This document shows positions 7,192-18,151 of a stretch of 64,000 nucleotides of DNA, one piece after another. The position numbers and the translations under genes are program-made. This stretch comes from Nocardioides glacieisoli (GTDB lineage: Bacteria > Actinomycetota > Actinomycetes > Propionibacteriales > Nocardioidaceae). The stretch is from contig NZ_SDWS01000014.1 of the NCBI RefSeq assembly GCF_004137245.1, forward strand, positions 1-64,000. Reading direction: 5' to 3'. A model generated the notes under the pieces. That model worked only from the letters and a program-made list of their open reading frames with translations, did not search any database and was not told the DNA's origin. Position 1 is the stretch's first letter. Each line of letters opens with the position of its first letter.

Positions 7192-10100
7192 TCAGAACCC
7201 GCTGCACGCCCCCGCGTTGTCGAAGTGGCCGGGCGTGCTCGGGTAGGCACTACCCGTGCCGTGGCCCTTGCCGTCGGAGTTGGTGACCAGCGCCAGCTCG
7301 TCGTACGCCGAGGTGCCGGGCACGGTGACGTCGCCCGGGCGGCCGGCGCCGAGCCCGGTGGCCCACTCCTGGACAAACTTCTCCATCGACGGGCTCGGGA
7401 TGCGGATGTCGTTGAAACCGCCGTAGGCCGCGTTGCAGTGGCTGTAGAGGTTGTAGACACCGCTCCAGTCGATCAGCCGGTCACCCGGGTTCGGGCCGTT
7501 GGCCGACTGGTCCCCCTGCATGACGTCGCGGTCCCAGCCTCCGTAGATCCAGTCGATGCCCTGGTGGTGCTGGTTGTTCGCGCGGCTGACGGCGCTGGCA
7601 ATGTCGTCGGCCCTGTCGGTCATCTCGAACCACGAGCACGGGTCGGTCGTGCCGTCCTTCTTCGTGGTCGCCGGGATCGCACTGGTGCTGCACGTCCGGC
7701 CGGTGTACGTCGTCCCGGAGAGCGTCCCGAAGAGACCGCGCGGGCGCCAGTCGATGACGTCCTCGTCCTTGCCGCCCATCAGGTGGTCGACCCACTCGCC
7801 GTTGACACCCGGGTCGGCCTGGCAGGTCGCGTCGGCCTCGGCGCACGGACGGCCCTGGCCGCCCCACATCGCGTCGTTGCCACGCCCACCGAAGACGTGG
7901 TCGCCACCGGTGTCACCGTTGACCAAGTCGGCACCCGCGCCGGCGTGGATGGAGTCGTTGCCGTCCCCGCCGCGGATCCGGTCGATGCCGCCGTAGGTGA
8001 TGCCGTCGAGCGGCATCGCGGCCGACGTGGCCGTGCCCACCAACGAGGTCCCGTTGACGTCGTGCAGCAGGTCGGCCTCCCGGCTGACCGAGCCGTCGAG
8101 GCGCGACCGGTAGGTCACCTGGGGCGGCATCTGCAAGGTGGAGGTGACGGTGCGCGCACCGGTCTCGTACCTGTTCTGCACGCCACCGCGGTCGCCGAGG
8201 ATCGCGTCCTCGCCGGCGTCGCCGTAGAGGAGGTCGCCCCCGAGCTCGCCGTAGACGTCGTCGTCATCGGCACCGCCGCGGATCGTGTCGACGCCGTCCT
8301 GGCCGTAGAGCACGTCCTGGCCGGCATCGCCGAGGATGGTGTCGGCGCCGAAGGCACCGGCCACCTCGCAGGTCGACGTCTGCGACGGGCTCGCGGGAGC
8401 CGTGCAGAACCGTGTCGAGGTGACACCCGTGATGCCGGTCGGGAAGACCCGCACCTTGGCGTGGCCGGCCCTCTTGGGCCCGTAGCGCTCGGTGTACACC
8501 TTCTCCTTGGCGTCGGTGCCCACGATGCGCGCGACCGTCCCGTTGTCGCCGACCACGAAGTCGTCGTCACCGTCACCGTTGATGGTGTCGTTGCCGTCGC
8601 GGTGGCCCGCACGGCTCGAGCCGCCGGTGAGGTCGTCCTGGCCCTCGGACACCGGGTCGGTGTCGACCGACGGCGTGGACCAGGCAGCTCCTGCAGGTGC
8701 CGGCACGATCTCGGCGCTCGTCAGTGCGAGGTCACCGTGGATCACGTCGGCGCCACCCTCGCCCTCGACGTAGTCGTCGTTGCCGCCGCCGCTGACCCGG
8801 TCGTCGCCGTCCTGGCCCAGCAGCACGTCGACACCTGCCCGACCCGACAGCGAGTCCGCCGCCGCACGCGTCGTGGTTCCCGACAGCGGTGACGTCGGGC
8901 TGAGGTCGAAGAGCTCGATGGCCCGCCCAGGGACCAGCACGGCCTGCATCGCGTCGGCACGGTTCGTCCGCCAGTCGCGACCGGTGGCGACCCGGGTCAG
9001 CAGGCCGTTGTCCCCGATGACGAGGTCGGAGCCGCTGCCGCCGTCGACGTTGTCGGAGGCGTCCGGCTGACCGGCCGGGCCGCCCGCGTTGTCGGTGATC
9101 GTGGCGGACGACCCGCCCGCGAGGTCGTCGTCACCGTCGCCGCCGAGCACGAGGTCGGAGTCCTGCCCGCCCTCGGCGTAGTCGGCCTCGGTGCCGCCGT
9201 CGACACGGTCGTTGCCGGCCTGGCCGAGCAGCACGTCGTTGTCCGCGTCACCGGTGAGGGTGTCCGATCCCGATGTTGCGGCCAGCGGGGTGTCCCCGAG
9301 GTCGTACGGCGTGATGGAGCGCGCCGCCGTCACCCGGTTGGTCGTCAGCCGGCTGGCCGTCACCGACGGCACGACGGAGGTCACCAGACCGGTGGAGGTC
9401 GGTCGCGTCACCGCGCCGTTGTCACCGAGCACCACGTCCTGGCCGGCGTCTCCGAAGAGGACGTCCGCACCGTCGGGCTGGCCCGTCGGCTTGAGCGCGT
9501 TGTCGACCGCGGGAGTGTGGGAGCCACCGACGACGTCGTCGTCGCCCGCGTCACCGTGCACCCGGTCGGCGCCGGGGCCGCCCTCGCCGTAGTCGGCGTC
9601 GCCGCCGAGCGAGACCGTGTCCGCCCCGCGCTGGCCGAAGACCAGGTCGGTGTCGTCGCCGGACTCGATCGTGTCGTCTCCGGAGACGCCCGCCGGGTTG
9701 CCGGAGCCCTCGTCGGCGAGGTCGACGCCGCGCGCGACCGTCAGTCCACGACCGGTCATCAACGGGTGGCCGGCACCGCCGCGCGTGATCGACGCGTTGT
9801 CGCCCGCGATGACGTCCTGGCCCGAGCCTCCGTAGAGGTAGTCGTTCGTGTCCGGACGCCCGGCCTCGGTCCCGCTCGCGAGCTGCGACGAGCCGCCGAC
9901 GATGTCGTCGTCCCCGTCCTCGCCCCACGTGCGGTCGGTGCCGGGGTTGCCCTCGGCGTAGTCGTCGCCGAGGCCGCCGTAGGAAACGTCGTCGGCGAGG
10001 CCGCCGTAGATGGCGTCGGCGTCGTCGCCGCCCCCGAGGTGGTCGTTGCCACCGAGCGTCGTGTCCGTCGACCCGAGGTCGGTCGGGTACGGCGCGCTGG

Positions 10101-13100
10101 CGAGCTCGTCGGTCTGCGCGTTGTCGCCGACCAGGAGGTCGGCACCCTCCGCGCCGTAGAGCACGTCCGCACCGTCTGCCGTGCCGGACTTCGAGGTGCC
10201 GCCGAGGACGACGTCGTCGTCCGCGCCGCCGTCGAGCCAGTCGGAGCCCTGGTTGCCCTGGAGCCGGTCCGTGCCCTCGGCACCGTAGAGCGAGTCGTCG
10301 CCCTGGTTGCCGTAGACCTGGTCGGCGTCGGCGTCGCCGAAGCCCTGGTCGTTGCCGCTGCCGCCGTGGACGAGGTCGTCGCCGTCACCTGCGTGGAGCC
10401 GATCGACGCCCGCGTTGCCGCAGACGCGGTCCGCCTCACCCGAGGCGTAGACCCAGTCGTCACCGCCGCCGGCGTTGATGACGTCCACACCGTTGCCCCC
10501 GAGGATCAGGTCGTCGGCATCGAGCAGGACGTTGCTCTCCTGCGGCTGCTTGCTCACCGGGTCGGATTGCACGGCGCAACCGTCGGCGGTCGTGTCGCCG
10601 AAGATGTCGGACGGGCCGTCGGAGCCGTAGATCCGGTCGCTGCCCGTGCCGCCGACCAGCAGCTTCTTGCTGGCGCCGGCTCCGGGGAGCACACCGACGA
10701 GGCGCGCGTCGGGGCCGAGGTCGTCCGTGGCCGAGCCGGGCTCACCGACCGTCGCGGGTGACGCGACGAGGTAGTCGTTGTCCGGTCCGCCGTAGAGCGC
10801 GTCGGTGCCGAGGCCGCCCGTCAGGACGTCCGTGCCGGCACCGCCGTAGACGGTCGACGACTGCGCGGTCCGCGAGGACGTCGTGACGAAGTCCTTGCCG
10901 TTGGAGCCGTAGACCTTGTCGGAGCCGGTCCCGGTGTCGACGACGTTGGTGTCGTCGGCATTGTCACCCGCGCCGGCCTCGGACTCGCCGATCTTGGCGT
11001 AGGTGCCGGTGTAGACCTCGTCGTCCGCGGATCCGCTCTTCATGACGTCGCCGCCGGCGCCGCCGATGAGCACGGACGCGTGGGCGCGGTAGAGCGCCTC
11101 CGTGGTGGCCGACCCGCCCGGCGTGCCGGCCTTGATGCCGGAGGAGTCCGCGAGGGTGCTGTCGTTGGCCGTGCCGACGACGTCGTTGCCGCCGTTGCCG
11201 GCCAGGACCACCGAACCGAGGCCCGCGGCGATCTGGTCTGCCCCGTCGGTGCCGGTGGTGGCCTTGGTGAGCGCCGCGGCGTCCGGCGTGACCAGCTTGC
11301 TCACGTCGACAGGGGCGATCAGGCTCGTCGTTCCCGACCCGGCCAGCTTGACCGAGATGGTGCCGAGGTCCTTGACGTCCAGCGAGCCGTCACCGGTCAC
11401 GGTGTCGTTGCCGTTGCCGACCGTGATCACGTCGGCGCCGGGGCCACCGGCAACGTGTGCGAAGCCGGAGTCGGGGACGAGCGCCTTGGACAGGTCGACC
11501 CGGTCCGCCGTGGTCACCAGGTCGTTGCCGGTGCCGGAGTCCACCCAGGACTTGCCCTCTCCGCTGCTGATGTTGTCGTCACCGCTCCCCGTGAGGACGA
11601 CGGCCGTCTTGGTGAACGGTTCGGTCTTCCCGTCCGCGACCGGCGGGTCGGCGTTCGTGAAGCTCGGCGACTGCCCGCCGGTGAAGCTGACGGTCAGGCT
11701 CCCCCCGTAGCCGCGCCCGTCGAGCACGACGGTGTTGATGGCGTCGGCCCCGGCGTCCGGGAACGACTCGGTGATGCCGAGTCCGCGCACCTCGACGGTG
11801 GCGGGTTGCGGCACGCCGTCCGCGTCGGTGTACGCCGGCACCGACCGGACCACCCAGGTCTCGTCCTTGGTCCCCTTCGAGTCCCAGGCGGCGTTGCCAC
11901 GCGGGCCGGCACCGCCGAACTTGCCGGCGAAGACGTAGAGGACGTTGCCGTTGGTGCCACCGAGCCGCGGGGGCGGCGGGGTGCAGTCGGGCTTGAGGTT
12001 GAAGTCGAGCAGCTTGATGTTGACGAGCGTGAAGTCGAAGTCCACGGCGAACGGGCTGAACCCGATCACCACGAAGACCTTGATGTAGAGAGAGAGCTCT
12101 CCCCCGACGTTGAACAGGCAGATCGGGTTGTTGGCGACCGCACCGGAGAACTCGAACAGGCGGAACTTGCCGTCGTTGTTCGGGTCGTTCCAGTAGAAGC
12201 CGACCGTGAGCTTGATCCCGCCCTTCACGCCGACCTCGAGGATGCCGATCGAGACCGACGCTCCCGCTTCGAGGTAGCCGGTGAACTGCACGACGGGGAT
12301 GGGCTTGCCGTTGGCGTCGATCGTCTTGAAGTAGAGGCTGTCGAGCACTTCCGCGCCGTCGCCGGTCTCCATCGCCCGGCGGATGCCGTAGGTGTCGAAG
12401 CCGGCCGCGACGCGCAGCGTCACCGACGCGCCTCCCCCGATCACCATCATGACCGGCGGCGGGGCGTAGATCGGTCCGAACGACTTCTGGAACTGGAAGC
12501 CGATGGCCAGCGGGCCGCTGTCGAACTCGACCAGCGGGATGTCGCCACCGGAGATGAGGTCGAAGAGGATCGTGGGGTCCTCCATGACGGGGATCGCCAC
12601 GCCGGCCTTGAGCCCGGCCTTGAGCGCGGCCGCCTTGGTGACCTTCGCGGGGTCGGTGAGCTGGTTCGTGCTGTCCGCCTTCGCCAGGGTCTCCCCGGCG
12701 TTCGTGACGGGCTTGTAGTCGTCGGTCCGGTTGATCATCGTCTTGGCGTTGGCCGCAGACGTGCTCGTCGTCGTGGCGCGGTCGCCGAGCAGGGTGAAGC
12801 TGCCGATCCTGATGCTGCACTCCTCCGTGCAGTCGACCTCGGTGAGGGCCTTGACGGTCTTGATCGCGTCGAGGAACGGCTTGATCCTGGGCCCTGCCGG
12901 AAGCGTGTTGAAGGTCTGCGCGAGGGTCGCGATGGTGACCTCCTTGCCGCCGGCGGCCTTGGAGAGGTCGGAGATGACCGGCATCGGGGTGAAGATCGTG
13001 TCGATGACGGGCTGCAACGGCTTGGTGGCGTCCATGACCTGCTCGAGGTAGGGCTGGAGGGCGTCACCGAAGAACTCGCCGGCGTTGAGCGTCACGTTGT

Positions 13101-16100
13101 TGAACGCGATCTTCAGGTTCTTGGTGTTGCCGGGCTTGGCGGGCACGGGCTTGCCGTCGTCGCCCGTGCTGGCCGCCCACTTCCACGTGAGGAGGAAGTC
13201 GGTCCCCACGCCCGGGAGGGCCGCGTCGGCGCCGGCCTCGAGGTGCCAGTCGACGTTCACCGTGGCCGACACGCTCACCACGATCGCCTCGGAGATCTTC
13301 AGGCCGGCCATCTCGGACAGCTTGAGGTCCTCGTCGTCGTCCTTGCTGTCACGGATGTCGATGCCGAAGTAGCCGACGAACTCGGGGGTCTCGACGTTCT
13401 TCTCCGCATCGACCTCGATGATCGAGAGCTGCGCCGACAGGTCGGTGCCGGCGACGTCGGTGAGACCCAGGTTCGCGCCGACCTCGAACTCGTTGACCTT
13501 GGAGGTGTCGATGTAGAAGCCCCGTGTGCGGCTCATCCCGATCTTGAGGTCCAGCGCCCAGCCGACCTTGCCGGCGACGGACCCGCCCTCGCCGGTCTTG
13601 AGCGACAGTCCGGGGATGCCGAGGTCCACGGGGAGCTCGCCGCCCAGGCAGTCACCGAGGGCCTCGTCGTCGACGCACCCGTCCTTCGCGCTGATGACGC
13701 CCTGGCCGAGCTTGAGCCGCAGGGTGACCCCCTCGACATCGGTGAGCAGGGCGTCCTCGCCGCACTCCACGCCCGGCATCCGGTACGGCTTCGTCACGGC
13801 GGAGTAGCCGGAGCCCGGTGTGCCGCTCTTGTGGGCGTACGAGGTGACGGTGCCGGCCACGGTGGCGAGCAGCTGGAACGTCCGCGGGGGCTCCGGGACC
13901 TGGGTCGTCGGCGCCGGCGTGGTGTCGCGCAGGATCTTGTAGCCGTTGACGCCCGGGACCTTCGTCCAGCTGACGGTGTTGAACGTCGTGTCGCTCAGAC
14001 CGGCCGCGTTCATCACGGCTGCGCTCGCGTCGGACGGCGCGGACTCGTGGGCGGTGCCCGCCTTGTCGGTGAAGACCGAGACCACGGCATAGCTGTAGGC
14101 CGTGGTCGAGCTTGCGGGGGGCGCCGCGGGAGTGGTCTTCGCGGTCGGGGCCGCCGGGGGCTCGAGGATGCTGTTGCAGGTGAAGTCGACGATGATCCCG
14201 GTGGGCCCGTTGACGACGATGTCGAGCTCGTCGGCGAGGACCTGCGTGAGGTACTTCCGCGCCTCCGACACCTTCTCGATGTTCTCCAGTCCCTCCTTCT
14301 TGATGAACTCGTCGAGCTTGGTGCGCGTCTCGCCCATGAAGTCGGCGCCGGCCTGGAGGTCCTTGCCGACCACCGGCATCTCGCCGTTGTTGGAGGCGAT
14401 GCGCAGCGACGCCTCGGTGTAGAAGAGGTACTGCTGGAGGCCCTCGGACAGCGAGGTGAACTTGAACGGCTTGCCCTCGATCAGCCCCTGGAGGCCGCTC
14501 GGCGGCGTGACGACCACGCCGCCCAGGATCGCCTGGAGGGTGGGGGCCGTGCCCGCGGCCGGCATCGACGCGGTCACGGTGAGGTCGCCGCCGGGCACCG
14601 AGGTGCCCGACACGTACATCGGGAACTGGGCGCACATCACCTCGGCGCCCTCGCAGGCACCGCCGTTGTCGACGGTGGCTGAGAAGCCCCTGAAGTAGTC
14701 GGTGATCGACGGGAGGCCCGCCGTGTTGTCGGCCTTCGTGTCCGTGCCCTCCACCGTCAGGCCGAGGCCGGCGTTGACGCTGCCGAGCTCGGCGGCGTCG
14801 GTCGACCCCGGCTTGCCGAGGTCGACGCTGATCGGGCCCAGGCTGGCACCGATGTGGAGCTTCTCGGCCGCGATGGCGATGTCGAGGTCGATCCCGGACG
14901 CGTCCGGGTCGACCAGCGTGTTCGCGATCGGGTCCTTGACGGCGTCCGTGCTGAGCGGGAGCAGCAGGCCCAGTCCGACCGAGCCCGCGGCGTCGAGGGA
15001 GACCTCGCCACTGCCGCTGGCGGCCACGACCTGCTGGCCTCCCGGCAGCTCGAGGCTCACCGGTCGCGACACGGAGTAGGCCCGCTTCCACTCGACGTCG
15101 AGCCGCAGCTGGGCGCCGTCGTCACCGTCGACGAGTCCGAAGTCGATGGTGGACTCGTTGCCGAGGGAGGCCTGCGCCATCGCGATGGCTTCCTGCAAGG
15201 TCGCCGGGGTGATGTTCTCCAGCACGTGCGCCGCGCCGAGCAGCTCGTTCTCGACGAGGTACGGCGTGGCCGCCTCGGGGTTCGTGTCGATCTGCGGGGC
15301 GAGGACGAGGGTGGTGCCGACTTGGTCCACGACCGTCGCGGTCGTCGATCCGACGACGACCTGACGGCCGACGAACTCGGGACCGAAGCCTGCGGCGGGA
15401 TCGTCGAGCACGGTCGTCGCGGGAACGGCTTCGACGACCGGCGGGCCGTCGCTCGCCTCGACCGCGGCCTGCGGGGTGTACGTCACGCCCTCCCCGCCGC
15501 TGGCTCCGGCGCCGAGGATCTGGCCCACGGACGAGCCGACGAGCGGGATGGGCGTGTCGAGCCCGCCACCGGTCATGGACGTCAGGCTGGTGCCCATGCC
15601 CCTCAGGGCTCCCTGGACGCCGGCGAACAGCGCGAGCGGGTTCTCCTTGTCGAAGTTGAGTGCCGCGAGCAGCGCCGCCCGGTCCGCGTCCTCCGGGGTC
15701 ACGGTGACCTCGGTGCCCTGGATGCCGTCGGCGAGCGCGTCGACCGAGCCCGTCAGCGTGATCCCCGTCGAGTCCTCGCCCTCCGCGAACGCGTCCGGCG
15801 CGTCGTCCACGTTGACGACGAGATCCGCCTCGACGGAACCGCCGAGCTTCTGGGTGAACACGGCGTCCCCGCTGCCCACGGCCTGCTTGCGGACCGCCTC
15901 GACGAAGGCCGGGACGGGGATGGTGGTGCCCGTCGCGCCGGTCAGGGTCAGCACCTGGAGGTGCTCACCGTCGGGCACCTGCACGTCGACGTTGCCGTTG
16001 ATGGTGAGGCCGAGGTAGCCGCTGGTGGTGCCGATCTGGACCGGGGAGGTGATGTCGGCGTCGGCCACGAGGACCTCGCGCGCCGAGGTGCGCAGCAGGA

Positions 16101-17970
16101 CGCGGTCGGCGGCGAGCGGGAGGGACGAGATGACCCGGCCGAGGCCGCTGGCGTCGACCTGCTTGAAGGGGCACGTGGCCTCGCCCGGACCGGGGTCGCA
16201 GTCGAGCTTGGTGTCGTCGCCGGCGAAGGTCAGGGGTGCGCTCAGGTCGAGCGCCATCGGCAGCGTCACGACCACGTCGGGGGTGATCGTCGCGGTCGAG
16301 AGGTCCGCGTTGGCCACGGCGATGCCGGTCTTGGCCTCGAGGGCGTTCGCGAGCTCGGGCGCCCCGGTCTTCGGGTCGGCGGCCTCGATCGAGAAGCTGG
16401 TGTCCTTCGCGGGCGTGCCGGCGGACCAGCCCTCCGGCGTCAGCGTCAGCGTGTTGCCGTCGACGATCGTGGCGATGGTGCCGTAGGACGCCCCGGCCTG
16501 GACCTTGCGCCCCACGAGCTCGGCGCCCGCGGTGTCGTTCGGGCCGTTGAAGTCCACGCCGCTCGCGCTGAGCCCGGTCGCCGAGAACGTGCCCTTGCCC
16601 GTGGTGGCTGCGCCCAGCGGGTTGAGCTCGAGGTCCTCGACCCCGTCACGGGTGGTCCGGATGGTGAAGCTGGCCACCAGGTCCTCGGGGTCGAAGCTCG
16701 CGGCGTCGTCGTCGCCGAGCACCTCGATGCTCCAGCCCGAGTCGTACGACGCCCCGTCGAGCGCGACGAGCATGTCCTGCAGCGAGGCGAACTTCGGCTG
16801 GCCGGGAGTGTCGTCGCTGGTGTCGGGGTCCCGCACCTGGTCGACGAGGAAGGCCTTGATGCCGCCGACCGCGTCGATGGCGTTGCCGATCGAGCCGCGC
16901 ATCAGCGGCAGGTTGCCGTCCTCGGCGTCCTGCATGCCGATGACCGCGGAGGCGGCCTGCGAGAGGCCCGCGGCGAGGTCGCGGGGGGTCATGGTGAGGA
17001 ACGGCTCGGCCTCGTCGGGGACGTCCGCGGTGACCAACGGCGTCTCGAAGGTGGCCGGTGTCGCGGACGTCAGCGTCACCGTCGCGCCGACGCTGGGCAG
17101 ACCGGTGACCACGGAGGTCGCGCGGGGCTTGGCCACCAGCTCGCCGGCGAGGGAGCCCGTGCGGGTCGCGGTGACCAGGCCGTTGCCGGCGCCGTCGGCC
17201 GCGAGCTCACCGTCGAGCGGCGCCGGCGTGGCCGGGTTGTCGTAGGCCAGCGACTCGAGGGCGTCGTTGTCGGGGTTCGCCCAAGCGGTCTCGACCGTGC
17301 TGGACAGGTGGTAGTCGTCGATGCCCTCGGCGCCGGCGACCGAGACGCCCAGGATGCCGAGGCCGGCGTCCAGGTTCGTGCCGGCCGGGAGGTCGGCGGT
17401 GGTGGTGATCTTCATCGACGGGCTGGTGAGGCTGGCCAGGTCGGCGGTCGAGTCGTAGAGCAGCGTGAAGGATCCCTCCAGCGTGCCGTTGACCACGATG
17501 CCCGTTCCGGTCGACAACGTGATCGTGCCGTCCTCGTCGCGGATGTCGAGACCGGCGTCCTGCGTGACCTCGCGGGTGAAGTCGATGGTGACGCTCGATC
17601 CGGTCGCCGACGCGTCGAAGGTCCAGCCGTCGCCGGTGGCGCCGTCGATGTAGGCCGCGAGCTCGTCGAGGGTCGGCTTGGCGGCGAAGTCGGCGAGCGC
17701 ACCCGTCGAGAGCACGTCGGCGAACGCGGACTTCAGCTCGACGGAGCTGGCCGGGGTGACCGCCACGGTCGGCAGCTGCTCCGCAAGGGCGGTGCCCGAG
17801 GCGAGCTGCGGCACGAAGTCGTTCCCGAGGAGATCGAGCAGCTCGGTCACCGCTGCCGTTGCCTTGTTGGGCGCGGCAGCGGACGCGGGCGTCGCCGTGC
17901 TCACGGCCAGGCCCGCGACCACGGACAGCGAGACGATGGATGCGAACGCGGACTTCAAGCTTGTCGACAC
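7192..17970 (-). CDS. Giant secreted RTX calcium-binding repeat protein
   Basis: A protein of about 3,590 residues. Residues 1-33 form a Sec signal peptide ending in an ATPASAAA-type cleavage site. A beta-rich, Asp/Ala/Gly-rich region of ~2,000 residues follows, containing a fibronectin-III-like segment (about 1270-1390). From about 2125 to 3375 there are dozens of RTX nonapeptides of the form GGxGxDxxx, which bind calcium and fold into beta-rolls. The last ~190 residues are a Cys-containing domain (for example HCNAAYGG, GACSGF). There is no LPXTG anchor and no type I secretion gene nearby, so it is probably Sec-exported and either released or wall-associated. GTG start with GGGAAAA upstream. 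Exact role (adhesin, S-layer-like or enzyme scaffold) unknown. Confidence 0.88.
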   Translation of the reverse strand: MSTSLKSAFASIVSLSVVAGLAVSTATPASAAAPNKATAAVTELLDLLGNDFVPQLASGTALAEQLPTVAVTPASSVELKSAFADVLSTGALADFAAKPTLDELAAYIDGATGDGWTFDASATGSSVTIDFTREVTQDAGLDIRDEDGTITLSTGTGIVVNGTLEGSFTLLYDSTADLASLTSPSMKITTTADLPAGTNLDAGLGILGVSVAGAEGIDDYHLSSTVETAWANPDNDALESLAYDNPATPAPLDGELAADGAGNGLVTATRTGSLAGELVAKPRATSVVTGLPSVGATVTLTSATPATFETPLVTADVPDEAEPFLTMTPRDLAAGLSQAASAVIGMQDAEDGNLPLMRGSIGNAIDAVGGIKAFLVDQVRDPDTSDDTPGQPKFASLQDMLVALDGASYDSGWSIEVLGDDDAASFDPEDLVASFTIRTTRDGVEDLELNPLGAATTGKGTFSATGLSASGVDFNGPNDTAGAELVGRKVQAGASYGTIATIVDGNTLTLTPEGWSAGTPAKDTSFSIEAADPKTGAPELANALEAKTGIAVANADLSTATITPDVVVTLPMALDLSAPLTFAGDDTKLDCDPGPGEATCPFKQVDASGLGRVISSLPLAADRVLLRTSAREVLVADADITSPVQIGTTSGYLGLTINGNVDVQVPDGEHLQVLTLTGATGTTIPVPAFVEAVRKQAVGSGDAVFTQKLGGSVEADLVVNVDDAPDAFAEGEDSTGITLTGSVDALADGIQGTEVTVTPEDADRAALLAALNFDKENPLALFAGVQGALRGMGTSLTSMTGGGLDTPIPLVGSSVGQILGAGASGGEGVTYTPQAAVEASDGPPVVEAVPATTVLDDPAAGFGPEFVGRQVVVGSTTATVVDQVGTTLVLAPQIDTNPEAATPYLVENELLGAAHVLENITPATLQEAIAMAQASLGNESTIDFGLVDGDDGAQLRLDVEWKRAYSVSRPVSLELPGGQQVVAASGSGEVSLDAAGSVGLGLLLPLSTDAVKDPIANTLVDPDASGIDLDIAIAAEKLHIGASLGPISVDLGKPGSTDAAELGSVNAGLGLTVEGTDTKADNTAGLPSITDYFRGFSATVDNGGACEGAEVMCAQFPMYVSGTSVPGGDLTVTASMPAAGTAPTLQAILGGVVVTPPSGLQGLIEGKPFKFTSLSEGLQQYLFYTEASLRIASNNGEMPVVGKDLQAGADFMGETRTKLDEFIKKEGLENIEKVSEARKYLTQVLADELDIVVNGPTGIIVDFTCNSILEPPAAPTAKTTPAAPPASSTTAYSYAVVSVFTDKAGTAHESAPSDASAAVMNAAGLSDTTFNTVSWTKVPGVNGYKILRDTTPAPTTQVPEPPRTFQLLATVAGTVTSYAHKSGTPGSGYSAVTKPYRMPGVECGEDALLTDVEGVTLRLKLGQGVISAKDGCVDDEALGDCLGGELPVDLGIPGLSLKTGEGGSVAGKVGWALDLKIGMSRTRGFYIDTSKVNEFEVGANLGLTDVAGTDLSAQLSIIEVDAEKNVETPEFVGYFGIDIRDSKDDDEDLKLSEMAGLKISEAIVVSVSATVNVDWHLEAGADAALPGVGTDFLLTWKWAASTGDDGKPVPAKPGNTKNLKIAFNNVTLNAGEFFGDALQPYLEQVMDATKPLQPVIDTIFTPMPVISDLSKAAGGKEVTIATLAQTFNTLPAGPRIKPFLDAIKTVKALTEVDCTEECSIRIGSFTLLGDRATTTSTSAANAKTMINRTDDYKPVTNAGETLAKADSTNQLTDPAKVTKAAALKAGLKAGVAIPVMEDPTILFDLISGGDIPLVEFDSGPLAIGFQFQKSFGPIYAPPPVMMVIGGGASVTLRVAAGFDTYGIRRAMETGDGAEVLDSLYFKTIDANGKPIPVVQFTGYLEAGASVSIGILEVGVKGGIKLTVGFYWNDPNNDGKFRLFEFSGAVANNPICLFNVGGELSLYIKVFVVIGFSPFAVDFDFTLVNIKLLDFNLKPDCTPPPPRLGGTNGNVLYVFAGKFGGAGPRGNAAWDSKGTKDETWVVRSVPAYTDADGVPQPATVEVRGLGITESFPDAGADAINTVVLDGRGYGGSLTVSFTGGQSPSFTNADPPVADGKTEPFTKTAVVLTGSGDDNISSGEGKSWVDSGTGNDLVTTADRVDLSKALVPDSGFAHVAGGPGADVITVGNGNDTVTGDGSLDVKDLGTISVKLAGSGTTSLIAPVDVSKLVTPDAAALTKATTGTDGADQIAAGLGSVVLAGNGGNDVVGTANDSTLADSSGIKAGTPGGSATTEALYRAHASVLIGGAGGDVMKSGSADDEVYTGTYAKIGESEAGAGDNADDTNVVDTGTGSDKVYGSNGKDFVTTSSRTAQSSTVYGGAGTDVLTGGLGTDALYGGPDNDYLVASPATVGEPGSATDDLGPDARLVGVLPGAGASKKLLVGGTGSDRIYGSDGPSDIFGDTTADGCAVQSDPVSKQPQESNVLLDADDLILGGNGVDVINAGGGDDWVYASGEADRVCGNAGVDRLHAGDGDDLVHGGSGNDQGFGDADADQVYGNQGDDSLYGAEGTDRLQGNQGSDWLDGGADDDVVLGGTSKSGTADGADVLYGAEGADLLVGDNAQTDELASAPYPTDLGSTDTTLGGNDHLGGGDDADAIYGGLADDVSYGGLGDDYAEGNPGTDRTWGEDGDDDIVGGSSQLASGTEAGRPDTNDYLYGGSGQDVIAGDNASITRGGAGHPLMTGRGLTVARGVDLADEGSGNPAGVSGDDTIESGDDTDLVFGQRGADTVSLGGDADYGEGGPGADRVHGDAGDDDVVGGSHTPAVDNALKPTGQPDGADVLFGDAGQDVVLGDNGAVTRPTSTGLVTSVVPSVTASRLTTNRVTAARSITPYDLGDTPLAATSGSDTLTGDADNDVLLGQAGNDRVDGGTEADYAEGGQDSDLVLGGDGDDDLAGGSSATITDNAGGPAGQPDASDNVDGGSGSDLVIGDNGLLTRVATGRDWRTNRADAMQAVLVPGRAIELFDLSPTSPLSGTTTRAAADSLSGRAGVDVLLGQDGDDRVSGGGNDDYVEGEGGADVIHGDLALTSAEIVPAPAGAAWSTPSVDTDPVSEGQDDLTGGSSRAGHRDGNDTINGDGDDDFVVGDNGTVARIVGTDAKEKVYTERYGPKRAGHAKVRVFPTGITGVTSTRFCTAPASPSQTSTCEVAGAFGADTILGDAGQDVLYGQDGVDTIRGGADDDDVYGELGGDLLYGDAGEDAILGDRGGVQNRYETGARTVTSTLQMPPQVTYRSRLDGSVSREADLLHDVNGTSLVGTATSAAMPLDGITYGGIDRIRGGDGNDSIHAGAGADLVNGDTGGDHVFGGRGNDAMWGGQGRPCAEADATCQADPGVNGEWVDHLMGGKDEDVIDWRPRGLFGTLSGTTYTGRTCSTSAIPATTKKDGTTDPCSWFEMTDRADDIASAVSRANNQHHQGIDWIYGGWDRDVMQGDQSANGPNPGDRLIDWSGVYNLYSHCNAAYGGFNDIRIPSPSMEKFVQEWATGLGAGRPGDVTVPGTSAYDELALVTNSDGKGHGTGSAYPSTPGHFDNAGACSGF

Positions 17971-18151
17971 GTGTTTTTCCCGGTGCTACTGAGACCGGTG
18001 CAGGCTCGGCTACCGGCCCCGTTGTGCGAAGTGAGCCACACCGGGCCTCCCCCGAACAAGGGAAGTTGCTGCACGCCCGGATTGGGCTAGTCCATGGGCA
18101 GCTATTTCGTCTCCGGATGTATCACGGAGAACTTCACCCGCAGGGATGAAG

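Noticed and set aside
7860..11600. Regular short repeats that could suggest a CRISPR array
   Set aside because: The repeats encode the GGxGxDxxx nonapeptides in frame and have no constant repeat/unique spacer structure.
11080..18090. Very long open frames on the plus strand opposite the giant RTX gene
   Set aside because: They are GC-driven shadows: composition is Arg/Gly/Val-rich without domains, while the minus strand has a signal peptide and regular RTX repeats.
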